64,000 bases of DNA, from NCBI RefSeq assembly GCF_036324505.1, contig NC_086361.1, positions 7,324,328 through 7,388,327 of the forward strand, written 5' to 3'. Under the pieces are notes generated by a model. It saw nothing but the letters and a program-made list of their open reading frames with translations, was not told where the DNA came from and ran no database searches. How positions within the stretch are numbered: position 1 is the first letter of the stretch; the number at the start of each line of letters is the position of its first letter. Below are positions 11,079-21,967 of the stretch, piece after piece. The position numbers and the translations under genes are program-made. This stretch comes from Eleginops maclovinus (lineage: Eukaryota > Chordata > Actinopteri > Perciformes > Eleginopidae).

Positions 11079-11425
11079 CCTTAGAACCCTGAAAGTGTGG
11101 TTCAACTATAGACTATAAACTATATAGTATATATAAAAGGTAGGAAGGGTTCGGTAGTTTGTGCACAGGAAAGACGTAGCGCTATCAAACAACCAATCAC
11201 AGCAGTGTTTCTCAGGCTAGCTCTGTCCAATCACAAACAAGCAGTGTTCTCCCTAAAGGAATACCCTTCCGTCATCTTTGAAATGTTTCAATGTTTTTTG
11301 AAATGTCGTTGTGTTTTATAAAATGTTGTAATGTTGTAGTGTTTTGTGAAATGTTGTAGTGTTTTGTGAAATGTTGTAGTGTTTTGTGAAATGCCTTTTC
11401 GACTTGCTCTTCAGGGCCACCGTAC

Positions 11426-12999
11426 AGTGCACCTGGAGAGAGAAATACCTATTCTGAATATCCACCCAGATCTAATCAGCTGCTCCTTCGCCTGAGGCTG
11501 ATCAGTCCTCAAATATTCATGGGAAAATGTTGAGTTTTTAAACCCTGCTGACAGGCTGACATGTGAAGAGAATGATGGAGTAGCAGAAATGTTTGAACTT
11601 TAGTGGAAAAGTTCAGATAAAAACAAACAGCAAATAGTCTATTAAAATAGATTTTAGGCCTTTTTTTGATTTGTCTTCAGAGAAAAAGGGACAATTTTCA
11701 GCTGTCAGATATTTTTTGGGCCACAAGTTGTAAAAGACTTTAAACCAATACAGATTTAATTGGACTTCAATACCTAGAAATGAAGTAGATTTAGGCAGTT
11801 GTGCAGATAAGCCACCATGCTTAATGGAGAAAACACTTAATTTTATAATGGACTTACTTTTCTTTATAATTATTTTATTTTTGTGATTAAGTTGTAGCAA
11901 TACTTACTTTTTCAGCATCATGAAGTTTTACCAAAAATATCGCACACAATGTTATTGCCATGAAAACGGCTTTGGGTATTTGCTTTTCTTAGCAGACAAT
12001 TTGGAGATTCCTTTACTTTTTTCCTAGCCCCACCAGCAGGTCTAAGATTCTTTCTTATGAATCGTGGACCTGCCTAAAATGAATACTTAGAATATAAGCA
12101 ATATGAATAATATGAATAATAATGGAAATAAAACTGACAATTATACTATTATTAATGAATATATATGTACCCCAAAAAATAAGGGGTTATGCTTCTTTCA
12201 TGAGGCCGAAATTGGGCTCCTGCTGGCGGGTACATCCTCACACAAGAGGCCCCCCCCCCCCCCCCCTTCGCAAAAACAGAGAGCCAAGGAGAAAAAAAAC
12301 AAGACTAAAAAAATACCATCGTCATTCATGTTTCCCTGGAGTTGTGTTGTAATGATCACATGACCTTTCCTTAAGCACCTCCATCCGCTTGACTCTATTT
12401 ATTTATTTATTTGAAACACTGACCACACAAAAGTATTCCCCAGAGGATACATTTCCCTAACTTTTAATCTAGTGTCATCAAAACGAAAAACAAATGACAT
12501 TCTCATTAGCCTCAGCTGTACCGGCTGTTTAGTGCTAGTTAGCGACTGTTAGCATGTTAACACACAAGTTACTTTTCAGTGTAAATGCCTAACTGGCTGT
12601 GATGTGAATCATAGCAACAAAATTGCAGCACAAAAAAAAGGGCAACATCCATTTTACGAGTCGAGTGTGCGAACCAATAAAAAGACGCATTTGAATATGC
12701 AAATGGTTAACTGTTTGGCATTTATTATTCAATACATTAAAAGAACATTAGCTTTGGACAAAAATAGCTGCCCACCCGCAATATACCTATACCGGTTGTC
12801 ATTTGCTGAATATATAAAAACGCAGATAGAGCTGAAAATGAGGTCCAGACTGCTAGTACATAAATTCAAAACTGCACTGTAACACATTTAATTCTGAACC
12901 AATTCTCATGGAATTTGGTTTAAAAATGAGAAATGTAGCATTTAACTGTTGGACCATTGATATATAAAGAGAACAGCGTTGGTGACGATACCTTGTTTA
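11426..12999 (+). other. dbp intron, no gene
   Basis: AT-rich intronic sequence. A 17-base C run is at 12250-12266. Short GCTAGTTAGC/TTAGCATG words occur near 12530-12560. Nothing else is recognisable. Confidence 0.6.
12250..12266. repeat. Poly(C) run, 17 bases
   Basis: A homopolymer of 17 C. Its length in the assembly may be unreliable. Confidence 0.95.
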
Positions 13000-13410
13000 T
13001 CCTTTTGAAAGTTACTCAGTGGTGCATGATGCCAAAATGGCCCACTGTGAGCAGAAGTACCAGTATTTGGGCCCAAACAGCATGTGCACTTTTTGGGGGA
13101 TTTTGCTGAAGCCCCGCCTCCGGTTGAGTCAAATGAATGAGGAGGGAAAATAACTCTTGATTCGGCTTTTAGTGCATTTTACTCCTCTTGGACCCTATTG
13201 GGTATAGCCGCTGATTTACAGACATCTATTTCCCAATGTAAGAGAATGGGAAAGAGATTTTTTGTGCCCAATCATGTGTCACAGACCGACAAAAAACTTG
13301 CAGTACCACTGTTTGGCCGCTTCGCTTCAACGTCTTGCGCTCTTCATTGGGGCTTGAGGTAGTTATGCTAAACGGTGGTATACATCTTCTCGTGTTGACT
13401 TTCAAGTTGA
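13000..13410. repeat. Probable interspersed fish repeat
   Basis: The segment has phrases such as AAGCCCCGCCTCCGGTTGAG and GACCCTATTGGGTATAGC, followed by TTTCCCAATGTAAGAGAATG. I recognise these as recurrent in teleost introns. No termini or coding part were defined, so its class is unknown. Confidence 0.4.
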
Positions 13411-14039
13411 AATAGGTGTTTCATTAGCACCCCATGCTGCATTGTCCCTTGCCAGATTGATTCCCGCATTGCCAGCGCATGTGTAAATAGGTGAAAAGAA
13501 TTAAATGTTCCTCAATGTATTGCATGTGTAAATAGTGAAAACCCACAAGAGGGGCCTGCAAGGTTATCCCAGTAATTTCCTGGGAACTATGTGTGAAAGA
13601 GGCTTAAATGATAAACATGCCCGCATTTAGCTCGAGAACAGCGTCACAGAACTGCCGTGTGTAGACCCTTAGTACAACAATGTTAACGGCCCATAGCGCG
13701 CTGGTTTACAGTCTTCAAAATAAATATAACTATATTTGATATTGGGAATGTTTCACTGCCGAGAGGAACACATATGAAAACTAAATACGTGGAAAAGGTC
13801 AGCAGTGGGATTACTGCAGTCACTTTCTCTCGCAGACAAACACCCTGAGCACAGATTAGACCGTCCTTGGTTTTAGGAACCACCAACGCTATATGACTTC
13901 CAGTGCTTTAAACCACAACCCGAATACCAGAGTCTAGACTGGAAGAATCCCAAATATACCCTTGAGGAATCAATCACATCAATATACATTTAGCGTTTAA
14001 TTCAGTTATTAAAATATGAATTTAGGTGGTGCGTTGTAT
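13411..14039 (+). other. dbp intron, nothing recognised
   Basis: Non-coding, mostly unique-looking sequence without identifiable elements. Confidence 0.5.
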
Positions 14040-14460
14040 AGGAAGTCATGGGATCTGCTGTCTCTTTAAAAGAGGCCGAGGCAGTCGGTGATTTAACATT
14101 CAGGGCTGTGATTAATCCTGGCGAGGCAAGGGTTAAACAAGACACTGACTCTGCACTCTGTAACACTGCACACACAGAGGGAGAGGGGAGTGCAGCGCTG
14201 GAGGGGGGGGGGCAAGTCAAGAGTGTTCGCTTGGCATGTTTTGAAATCTCTCCCTCCTTCTCTCTGCCTCACACGATCGGGCCATGTGCGGCCGCCACGT
14301 CACGTGCCGCTGCAGAGAGCAACTGAGCGAGAGAGGAAGAGAGAGGGGAAGGGAGGGGCTGGGGGAGGAGATAGAGTGAGAGCAGAGCAGGGGGAAAGTA
14401 TGGGGGGAGATAAAGAGAGGGAAAGGAAACAGTGGAGATTACAGAGAGAATAAACACTGA
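14040..14460 (+). promoter_or_regulatory. GC/GA-rich island, possible internal promoter
   Basis: Within an AT-rich intron this block contains a NotI-type GCGGCCGC (about 14289-14296), an overlapping CRE/E-box pair (CCACGTCACGTG, E-box at 14301-14306), and then about 130 bp of purine-rich sequence of the kind seen in vertebrate 5' UTRs. No TATA box or clear first exon with donor was found. PAR-bZIP relatives (TEF, HLF) are known to use alternative promoters, and an internal start here would give a short PAR+bZIP isoform. That is inference. Confidence 0.35.
14301..14306. promoter_or_regulatory. E-box CACGTG in GC-rich island
   Basis: Canonical E-box overlapping a CRE half (ACGTCACGTG) at the start of the GA-rich tract, the most promoter-like E-box in the intron. 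Confidence 0.4.
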
Positions 14461-15919
14461 GGACGAAGGGAAAAAGAATCTTTAGGACGGCAGAGTAAAC
14501 ACAAAGCTAGGGAGAGAATTTTAATTGAATAGCAAAGCAAATCTGTGAGCTGAGAGAAGTCATAATACTTCCAATTTCAGTCTAATAATTGTACAAATTC
14601 ATATATTTGCCACAGCAGCATGTCTAAAAATAAACTCCTTACTGCAACAGAATACATAAGAATAATTTGATCATTGGTAACCACCGTTTGACCTTTATAA
14701 AAAGGAGTCGTATGTCATTTTCTCTTTGATTTGCTACCTTTGTGCTTCAAAGCAGAGTACTGTGGCGTGCCTCGACTTGTAGTCATACACCACCGTCCTT
14801 TTCTCAGCAACGACGTGCATTGTTTAAGTCTTTTTATTGTCCCTGAGTTGCAAGATCACGGCTACTGTATTATGCATTGAGTGCGTGCTACGGGGCGTCA
14901 ACATCAAGCTAATGCGTGTTTTACTTTATAGTCATGCCCTGACAATAAACATAAAAATACAGGCGGAAAAACAAACAATCACAAGTTGTGTTGGCAGAAA
15001 AGTTTTCAAAGCACTAGAAAGATAGAGTTGTAAAAGCTTATCTCAGCGTTTGATAAATGGCTGTGCAGGGGCTTGCCTACTGATAAGCTGTCAAACGTAT
15101 TGATCTGTGACTGGCCTAACTGGGTTATATGTCATCCCACTGGAACTTGAAACAACACATCTTTGTCGCTCCTAATGGTGCTGCATTTCCTAACACCTGG
15201 TCGGTTTTGGTTATGTCAAGAAGATTTAAACTACTTTCGGGGATATGTGATGATTGTTGTTAAAAAGCAAGCAACATCCTGTGTGAGAGTCAGACGCTTT
15301 GACCTCCACCCTAAGAGGTTTTGCAGTGTTCTTGTGTCACTGTGCTTAAGACTTTGCGTCTTACAGAGTTATTATGCGCACAGGAGGTCGCTTGTCAAGA
15401 AAACATGATGGTGTTTGAACACACCATATTATTGCTGTTGTTTTTCTGGTGAGGACAATCTGCATTTTAATTGACTGTGAACATGAAGAAAATACCTAAG
15501 CTGGTAAACCTGCATGTTCAGTGTGTGTATCAGGAAGCAGTGATTTAGCAACACATGCAGATATAACTCGCAGCCAGTGTGTTGACAGAAGGAACAAGAC
15601 TCCCTGGGTGTGTCACCTGGACTGAATTGTTTGTGTGTTTGCGTGCGTCCACCGGTGTTCTCGAGCACTCATGCGAGTGCCCGGGCCTGCTTGTGTGTTT
15701 GTTTGTATTTGCAGAGGCGAGTTCGAGCCTGCTGACGAGCCTGAGTGTGTTCACGGAGATGTAAAACAGATGTAGGCTTAGATAAAAGTATATTAATAAC
15801 ACAAAAATGACTAGAATGAAACAGCTCAGGGGAGTGATTTTCAACACTGTTTTTCTACTCTCTGCAACATAAACACTAATACAAAGTAATATATATGATT
15901 TCATTTGTTAAATATGACC
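14461..15919 (+). other. dbp intron, nothing recognised
   Basis: Non-coding. Short open frames on both strands lack codon bias or motifs. Confidence 0.5.
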
Positions 15920-16460
15920 ATTTCAAAGTACATTTAAAAAAGTAAGTTACTTTTGTACTAAAACTAAACCTACTTTCAACCCCATTTTACTTTTTAAGTA
16001 CAACTTAGGAACTTAATTGTATTGTACTTGCTACTTCTACTCAACTACATTAAAAAAAGTGGAAGATTTGAGCCAAATCCTTTTTAATTTACAACATTAA
16101 TTTGATAAATGTAGTAACTTTTGATTCAGACGATAAACGCACCATATAATCATCCACAAATCTTGTATCGTTATTACAATATGCTAGGCAGCAGTATATG
16201 AAGTTTTGTAAATTATATCAGCCTTAACCAACGTTAGTTATGCTTACATATTAATATATCATTTATTATTGTACACTAATACAATATATATTATTCTGAG
16301 ATGCGCGGTTCTGCATGATGAGCAGTTTCACTTTTGGTACTTTAAGTATATTTTATGCTGATGCTTTTGGACTTTTATTTGCAATGGAGTGTTTTTACTC
16401 TGTAGCATTGTTTAGTGTAGGCTACTTAAGTGAACCATCTAAATACTTCATCCACAGCTG
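15920..16460. repeat. Degenerate interspersed repeat (TACTTTAAGTA-type)
   Basis: The block opens with ACTTTTGTACTAAAAC-like words and closes with GGCTACTTAAGTGAACCATC then AAATACTTCATCCAC. This layout matches a very common teleost non-autonomous element whose ends read as stepwise TACTTTTACTTAAGTA phrases. It is diverged, and termini are not resolved. Confidence 0.45.
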
Positions 16461-17130
16461 GTAGAAGCATTACCAAACATACTGCATAACGACCATAAAG
16501 TAGCAGTACTAGAACATTAAGCAGTAATGGTTGTAGTTTTAGTGCCTGTACTTTGAGCAGCAGTAGCAGGGGCACCAGCGTTGAGCCTGCTGGCAGTAAA
16601 GTACTTTCTTCAGAGTAAAGAGAATAAAGAGTCTGAGTCAATTTCCTCTCCAGTTTCTGAGTGGACAACTTGGAGTTGAACTGTGAGCTCTGCCAGCAGC
16701 TGTTTGTACCAAGCACAAAAAAACATTAGCTGGAAATTGAATACACACATGGAATGTGATATAGGAAGTGTGTTACATAAGGAGGGCTCCCCTCCCTGTA
16801 ATGTAAACACGCCGCCGTCCCCGGCTGCAGCCATGTTGGACTTCTTCCTCTCGGACTTCAACACATCAGATCCTTCCTTCACAACAGCAGCAGCAGCTAT
16901 AGGACCAACGGCAAGCGTTAACTATATGTATAAACAACGGCATCACACTGCTACTGTCAGTAAGTACTAAGAGCAGCAGTAGGAGTATCAACAGTAGTAC
17001 TTTTATTTCTGTAAAGGCTACTGCTAACATCTTCCACAACTGCTGCTGTTAGTTTTACAGTTTACACTGCAAAACTACTGTTACTGCTGCTGAAAGTACT
17101 GCTATTTCTTTGAGTTCCAGTAGGTATGCA
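16461..17130. other. CAG/GTA-rich low-complexity block with YY1-like site
   Basis: The block is enriched in AGCAGTAG/CTGCTGTTA words. In the middle (16780-16870) is a GC-rich segment with GCAGCCATGTTGG, the complement of a YY1-type AACATGGCTGC core. The minus-strand frame across it (SNMAAAGDGGVF) is probably a by-product of that motif. It may be part of a repeat. Confidence 0.35.
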
Positions 17131-18000
17131 CAATGTATATCAGTGCCGATAAATTATCAGCCGATAATGGTAATTTTTGTAAGGGATAGTGTGCAGCTAG
17201 GCAGTCATTAATGAAAAAAATTATTCATGAATCCTACTGAAGCATGTTTGTTGTCCATAGCTGACGTTAAATTGAACAGACTTCTTTTTGCAGTTAATTA
17301 TGACTGCACAGAATCTCTTAATTCTCCTTAGCAATGATCATGCTAATGGTGTGTTTGCGACAATTAACAACCACTGAAACTTCCTTATTGACCAGCCAAT
17401 AACTATTTTGGACGATTATACAAAGCCAAATTGTTTTCATTCACTGAGCATCTCCAAACTCCTGTATCCTGTAGGGGCTGGTATACACCCCTTAAATTGG
17501 TTTGCAATCTGCCACTCAAATCAGAGAAGAACACCAAACAATGGAGAATGGAGGGCCGAAACCTCAGTTGTTGATATATTTTCCTAGAAAAATATAAAGG
17601 AACAGTTGATGAATCATAACTGTTATTGGGTGAAGAAAAGCCGTCAGGTAGCAGCCAAAAATGGGTTGAGAGATTAATGCATTGAAGAATTGAACTCAGT
17701 GAAGATAAACCGACTTCAAAACCCCTTCAAGTCTCAATAACAGTAATTACTACACAAGTGAATTGTTACCTACATCCTTTTATAATTAGCATCATTACTA
17801 TTGTGGCAGTAATTGCATTGTTTCCCTTTATTACATAAGAACCTGCTGAAACAGGAAGACGACTAAATCAATTAAAAAACCTAATTATCTTTCCTGATGA
17901 TGATGATGATGTCACAAAATATAAGTGTATTCGAGGAGGTTTTTGTGCTTTGGGTGTGGATTCACCTGTTTCGCCCATTTCCAGTTCAGTTCCTCGGGTT

Positions 18001-18020
18001 CCTACATTTCCCAAAATGCG
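18001..18020 (+). promoter_or_regulatory. ZNF143 (SBS)-like motif
   Basis: CCTACATTTCCCAAAATGCG matches the ACTACAATTCCCAGMATGC consensus with about two differences. An E-box CACGTG follows at 18064-18069. A functional role is unproven. Confidence 0.35.
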
Positions 18021-21000
18021 TTTTGATGACCCCGCATTGAGTTCAGCGTTCAGCTGTTGGTTTCACGTGTAGGTGGATCAAGTGAAAGTATAGTTAGATC
18101 AAGCGAGCGATTAGTAAAGAGGAAGAGTTGCTCACCTGACTCTCAAACCTTAACCTCTCTATTTTCTGCCTCTGTGGGCGTCCTCTGCCCACAACAGCTG
18201 ACTTCTCCCTGCATGCTCTGTGAACACTGGAGTAAAATGACTGCTCGGGAGAGAAACTGTTAGATTTTTGTTGTTGAAACATTTTCTCCTATATAACTTT
18301 GTTGGACCTTGACAAAGTATTTTTTTAAAGATCCTGAATGAGAACATTGAAAGTCCTTCACGCTCTCATATTGCAACACTTCACCCAAATTCATCAGTAT
18401 GCATCCAATCACTCCAACACTGTGATGGAGATTTTCAATGACACAGCAGTCTCTTTTTTAAATGAAGGATTTTAACCAGGATTTTTTTGACTTGACAAGA
18501 ATATGAATAAGAAATGAGTGCTCTTATCCTAAACCGTATAGTCTTTACATTTCACCAGCTGAGACCTTCAAAGTCCTTGAAAGTCTTGAAAGTTAAGGCA
18601 GGAACTTTAGTGTTGCAGTGCGGGTATAAACACTGGCTTTAGTGTGATGTTTTTTTAGTGTGACAAAAATGTCCCAGTTTGAGATGAAAAATAAAAAGTA
18701 CTCTTCTGATTCTGATGTGTTTGGCACATAAATGGATCATTTTAAATTAATTGAGTATTAGTTGCTTTTGATCCAATAATATTTCTATATACAAGGCTTT
18801 CAGGGAGCCTCACAGATTGATTAACAGAGACGGCGATATTCAGAGACTGACAGGCAGAAAGCGAAAAACACTTAATCTCAGCTAAATTAATGAAAGCAGA
18901 AAGAGAGAATCCGAGAGTCTGAGGCTGCCTCGTCCAAATGGCTCTTGCTCACAGACAGGAAATTAAGCCAGGCGAAGCTGCACTTGGCGGCTGTTTACCC
19001 AGGAGCAGCACGAGCCGTGTTCTTGGATCAATTTCAACTTTTTGCCCAAAATGGTTGTTATTAGGACTGGGCTTTGGGCAGACTTATCCAGGATCAGCTC
19101 CGTCCAGCTGCCAGAGAGTCAGATCAAGGCAGCAGCAGTTCATCTGATAGAGTCTCTGCTGCACGGACAAACAGATGGACCAGAGCATGCAGAGACGGAT
19201 AAAGTAGAAGGGTATATTATACATTGCATTATGAGTCGTAAGGAGTTTACACTGTTTTGGATATTTCATCCGAAATTCAGCTGCAAATTGGCCAATTATC
19301 TGTCCAAACACCAAAAGATGCTCAATTTCCAATTTATTAAAGAAAGAACCGTTTTCTATGGGGCAGTGGAAACAATCTGTCGACATTAGATTAACATATC
19401 ATTACATTATATAGCTGATGTGTCAAAAGCATTGTATCCGCTTGAAACAAGAGAATACAAGTACAGCTTTAAAACCAAAACAAAGAGCTGAAAGATGCTG
19501 AAATAAAAAGAAATAAGGGGCCATATCTTCGCCTCAGAGAATAATAGTTTTTTAATACATTAATAAACGCTTACAACTACATTATAGTGTTGTAAGTCAT
19601 TTATTCAATGTTGATATCCTGTAAATGCTAGTACCCTTTTCATTTATGTTTGTCTGATGCATTCTTTGTGTGTTGTTATTAGTTGCTTTTCTGTCTCCTC
19701 ATCCTATTCCACACCAATATCCATAACTAAAACAACTAAAAAACACGCCAGAATAATACCTGATTATGTACAGCACTTTTCTAACAGGAGCTTTGTATAC
19801 TGAGTGTTTGGTTAGGAAAGGGTTATCATATCCGGTGTTTATGTAGGTAAATTGCCAGCTTGGAGGAGTTTGTTTGCAGGTTACAAAGTTCAGTTTAGTT
19901 CATCAGAAGCCCAAAGATACATCTGAATGCTGGTGGCAGCAGATATGGATACCAAAGAGCCCCTTTCAAGAGAAGAGGAGTCAGGTTTTGATATTACTGC
20001 CAAAATCCCGAAGCCTGCATGGAACAAAGTTGCCTTAACTCAGCTAATCAACAAGCTTCTTAATTTAGGACTCTATATGACCGTTTTTTAACAAGCCTTT
20101 CGATTATTTAGATGGGACATTTCGGCCAAAAATAACCAAATATACAAAAAAGACAGACTATAAAGGATAATAACTGATTGGCTGCTAATACATTTTTTCA
20201 TAAACAGATCAAAATTGCTGAGGAGCTTTTTCCCGCTCTTTACGATTGGATTCAAACGATATCATAAGAAGAATTTATCTCAGAGTTTGACTTAAGTTTG
20301 AACTCAACACCACCATAAAGTTTATGTACCCAGCATTTTCTACTCCTGTCTTGGCACTCCCTGCTCAGTGTGTAGTCAAGTGTTTTCAGCTGGATTTCTG
20401 GGGTGGGGGAACACAATCGCCTACTTCCCCTCAAACGTTCCCGCCCCCTGCCTGCCGTGAAGCATTAGCCTGATTTCTCAGAGCCTGTAGAAAGATTTGG
20501 TCACAGTCTTGTGGGTGACAAGCATAATAAAATGATTGACAGCTCAAAACAGCAGTCAAGTTGCAAAGCAATATGAGTTGTGCTGCTCTGACTGACATTT
20601 TGAGGTTTGCAAAATGGTTGTACATGTTCTCAGATGGCTTTGTGTGTCTCTGGTGGCTTGAAAATAATAGCTTTTAGAACATTTTGATGCTACCTTGACT
20701 TGTATAAGGGGACAATGATGCCTTTGTCAATCCCACTTTGAGCCCCTAACAGCTGTTCTTGCACTATTGTGGGAGTGAGTTTAAAATCTCCTGTGATGAG
20801 GGCATAAGGCTTTATGGCTTTATGTTGGTTTTTGTGAAAATGGATAGTATTTTCTGTCAAACATTTTTCTTCTGTTTGCCCTCTAGTGTCCTCCACCTGC
20901 TCTGCTTCCACGCAATTTACTATTAACTGATGCACATACAGCTTTACGTGCTAAAGAACACTTGCCGCTAACTGCTAAATACTGCTAGCAAAACCAGGAT

Positions 21001-21512
21001 ATACAAACTACTGCAGTTAGCTGGTTAGCGTTTAAATCAGCAAACATGTTGGTGTTCACACCTCTAGCACATGAGCTTTGGACCGCTGGCTGGAAAATAT
21101 TTTTCATTCAGGTAATGCTGACGGGTATGGTCATAGCTATTTGGTTCCGTAATTGCATTTAAACTAATGAGTTTATCCGCTTTTGCTCTCAAACTGTTTA
21201 CCTGCATCTCACCATAGTTTCATCAAATGTGAGTTGGCAATGCTACTTTTACTCCAAAAGCTTCCACTTGTAGGAATTTCTGTAATATGTGCAGAAGTAC
21301 ATTATGTTGCTTTAATCAGAGGGATTTTGGATGTAACCTTACTGTCTAACTGTTGGTTAAAATACTTAAAGAGTGAAGTTATATACTGCCAACATGTCTA
21401 TTTTCTGTTTAATTTTGTTCAAGTATCTAAAATCTTTCCACTACTGTTTCCGTCGATATTGGTCAGCAGCTCTGTAGTTATTTATAATCTGTGGCTTGGG
21501 AGCCTGGAGCTT

Positions 21513-21534
21513 AAAAAAAAAAAAAAAAAAAAAA
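21513..21534. repeat. Poly(A) run, 22 bases
   Basis: A pure A tract, possibly a retroposon tail, although no source element was recognised upstream. Confidence 0.9.
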
Positions 21535-21951
21535 GGCATTTTACAAATGCTGCCAAAATACACTTCTGAATGGTGCTGGGTGATTGCTCAACTAACGCTT
21601 GTTTTCTAACGAGGAGATGTTTGGAAAAATCATGCTTTTCTCCAGGTATCAGCATAGGGAAAAACATTGTGAAGCAGCTTGTGAAGAGATATGGCTGAAA
21701 ATAGACTCACTCTTCTTGGTCCTATAGTGGTACGTTCAGGAAAGAAAACAGTGGTGATGCAGAATGGCTGCAGGGTAAATGCACTAATGAGGAGTTTTAG
21801 CACTCTGACACACTATGTACTAGAATCTTCAAATAACTTTAACTGAAACCACACCATTAAACAATTCCTGGTATTTTTAAATGTGTTTCACTCCATGATC
21901 ATCAACACAAATGTGAAATGTCACGCTATTAAAGCCTGCTGGAATCAAATT

Positions 21952-21967
21952 GGGGGGGGGGGGGGGG
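21952..21967. repeat. Poly(G) run, 16 bases
   Basis: A homopolymer of 16 G. Its length may be affected by sequencing error. Confidence 0.9.

Larger units (their letters stand above)
7838..11425 (+). mobile_element. Outer DNA transposon with long TIRs, split by two insertions
   Basis: The two ends are perfect 17-bp inverted repeats (GTACGGTGGCCCTGAAG at 7838-7854 and its complement at 11409-11425). Similarity continues inward: left arm 7838-7945 plus 10214-10298, right arm 11166-11425, so the TIRs are roughly 200-260 bp. The right arm has an expanded run of about 20-bp units (around 11333-11393). Between the arms is a short coding remnant with a helix-turn-helix-like look (10341-10458, resuming at 11087). 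Removing the two inserted hAT elements leaves about 0.7 kb, so this is an internally deleted, non-autonomous copy. No target duplication could be fixed. The coding remnant recalls the N-terminus of fish integrase-core (rve-type, IS3EU/Ginger-like) transposases, but I cannot confirm the family. Confidence 0.75.

Noticed and set aside
12103..12363. Open frame around the poly(C) run
   Set aside because: Lys/Pro low complexity generated by the homopolymers.
16610..16882. Minus-strand 90-codon frame starting MKEGSDVLKSERKK
   Set aside because: The NMAAAGDGG part is the YY1-like GC-rich motif and the rest is repeat-rich. There is no conserved domain or splice context.
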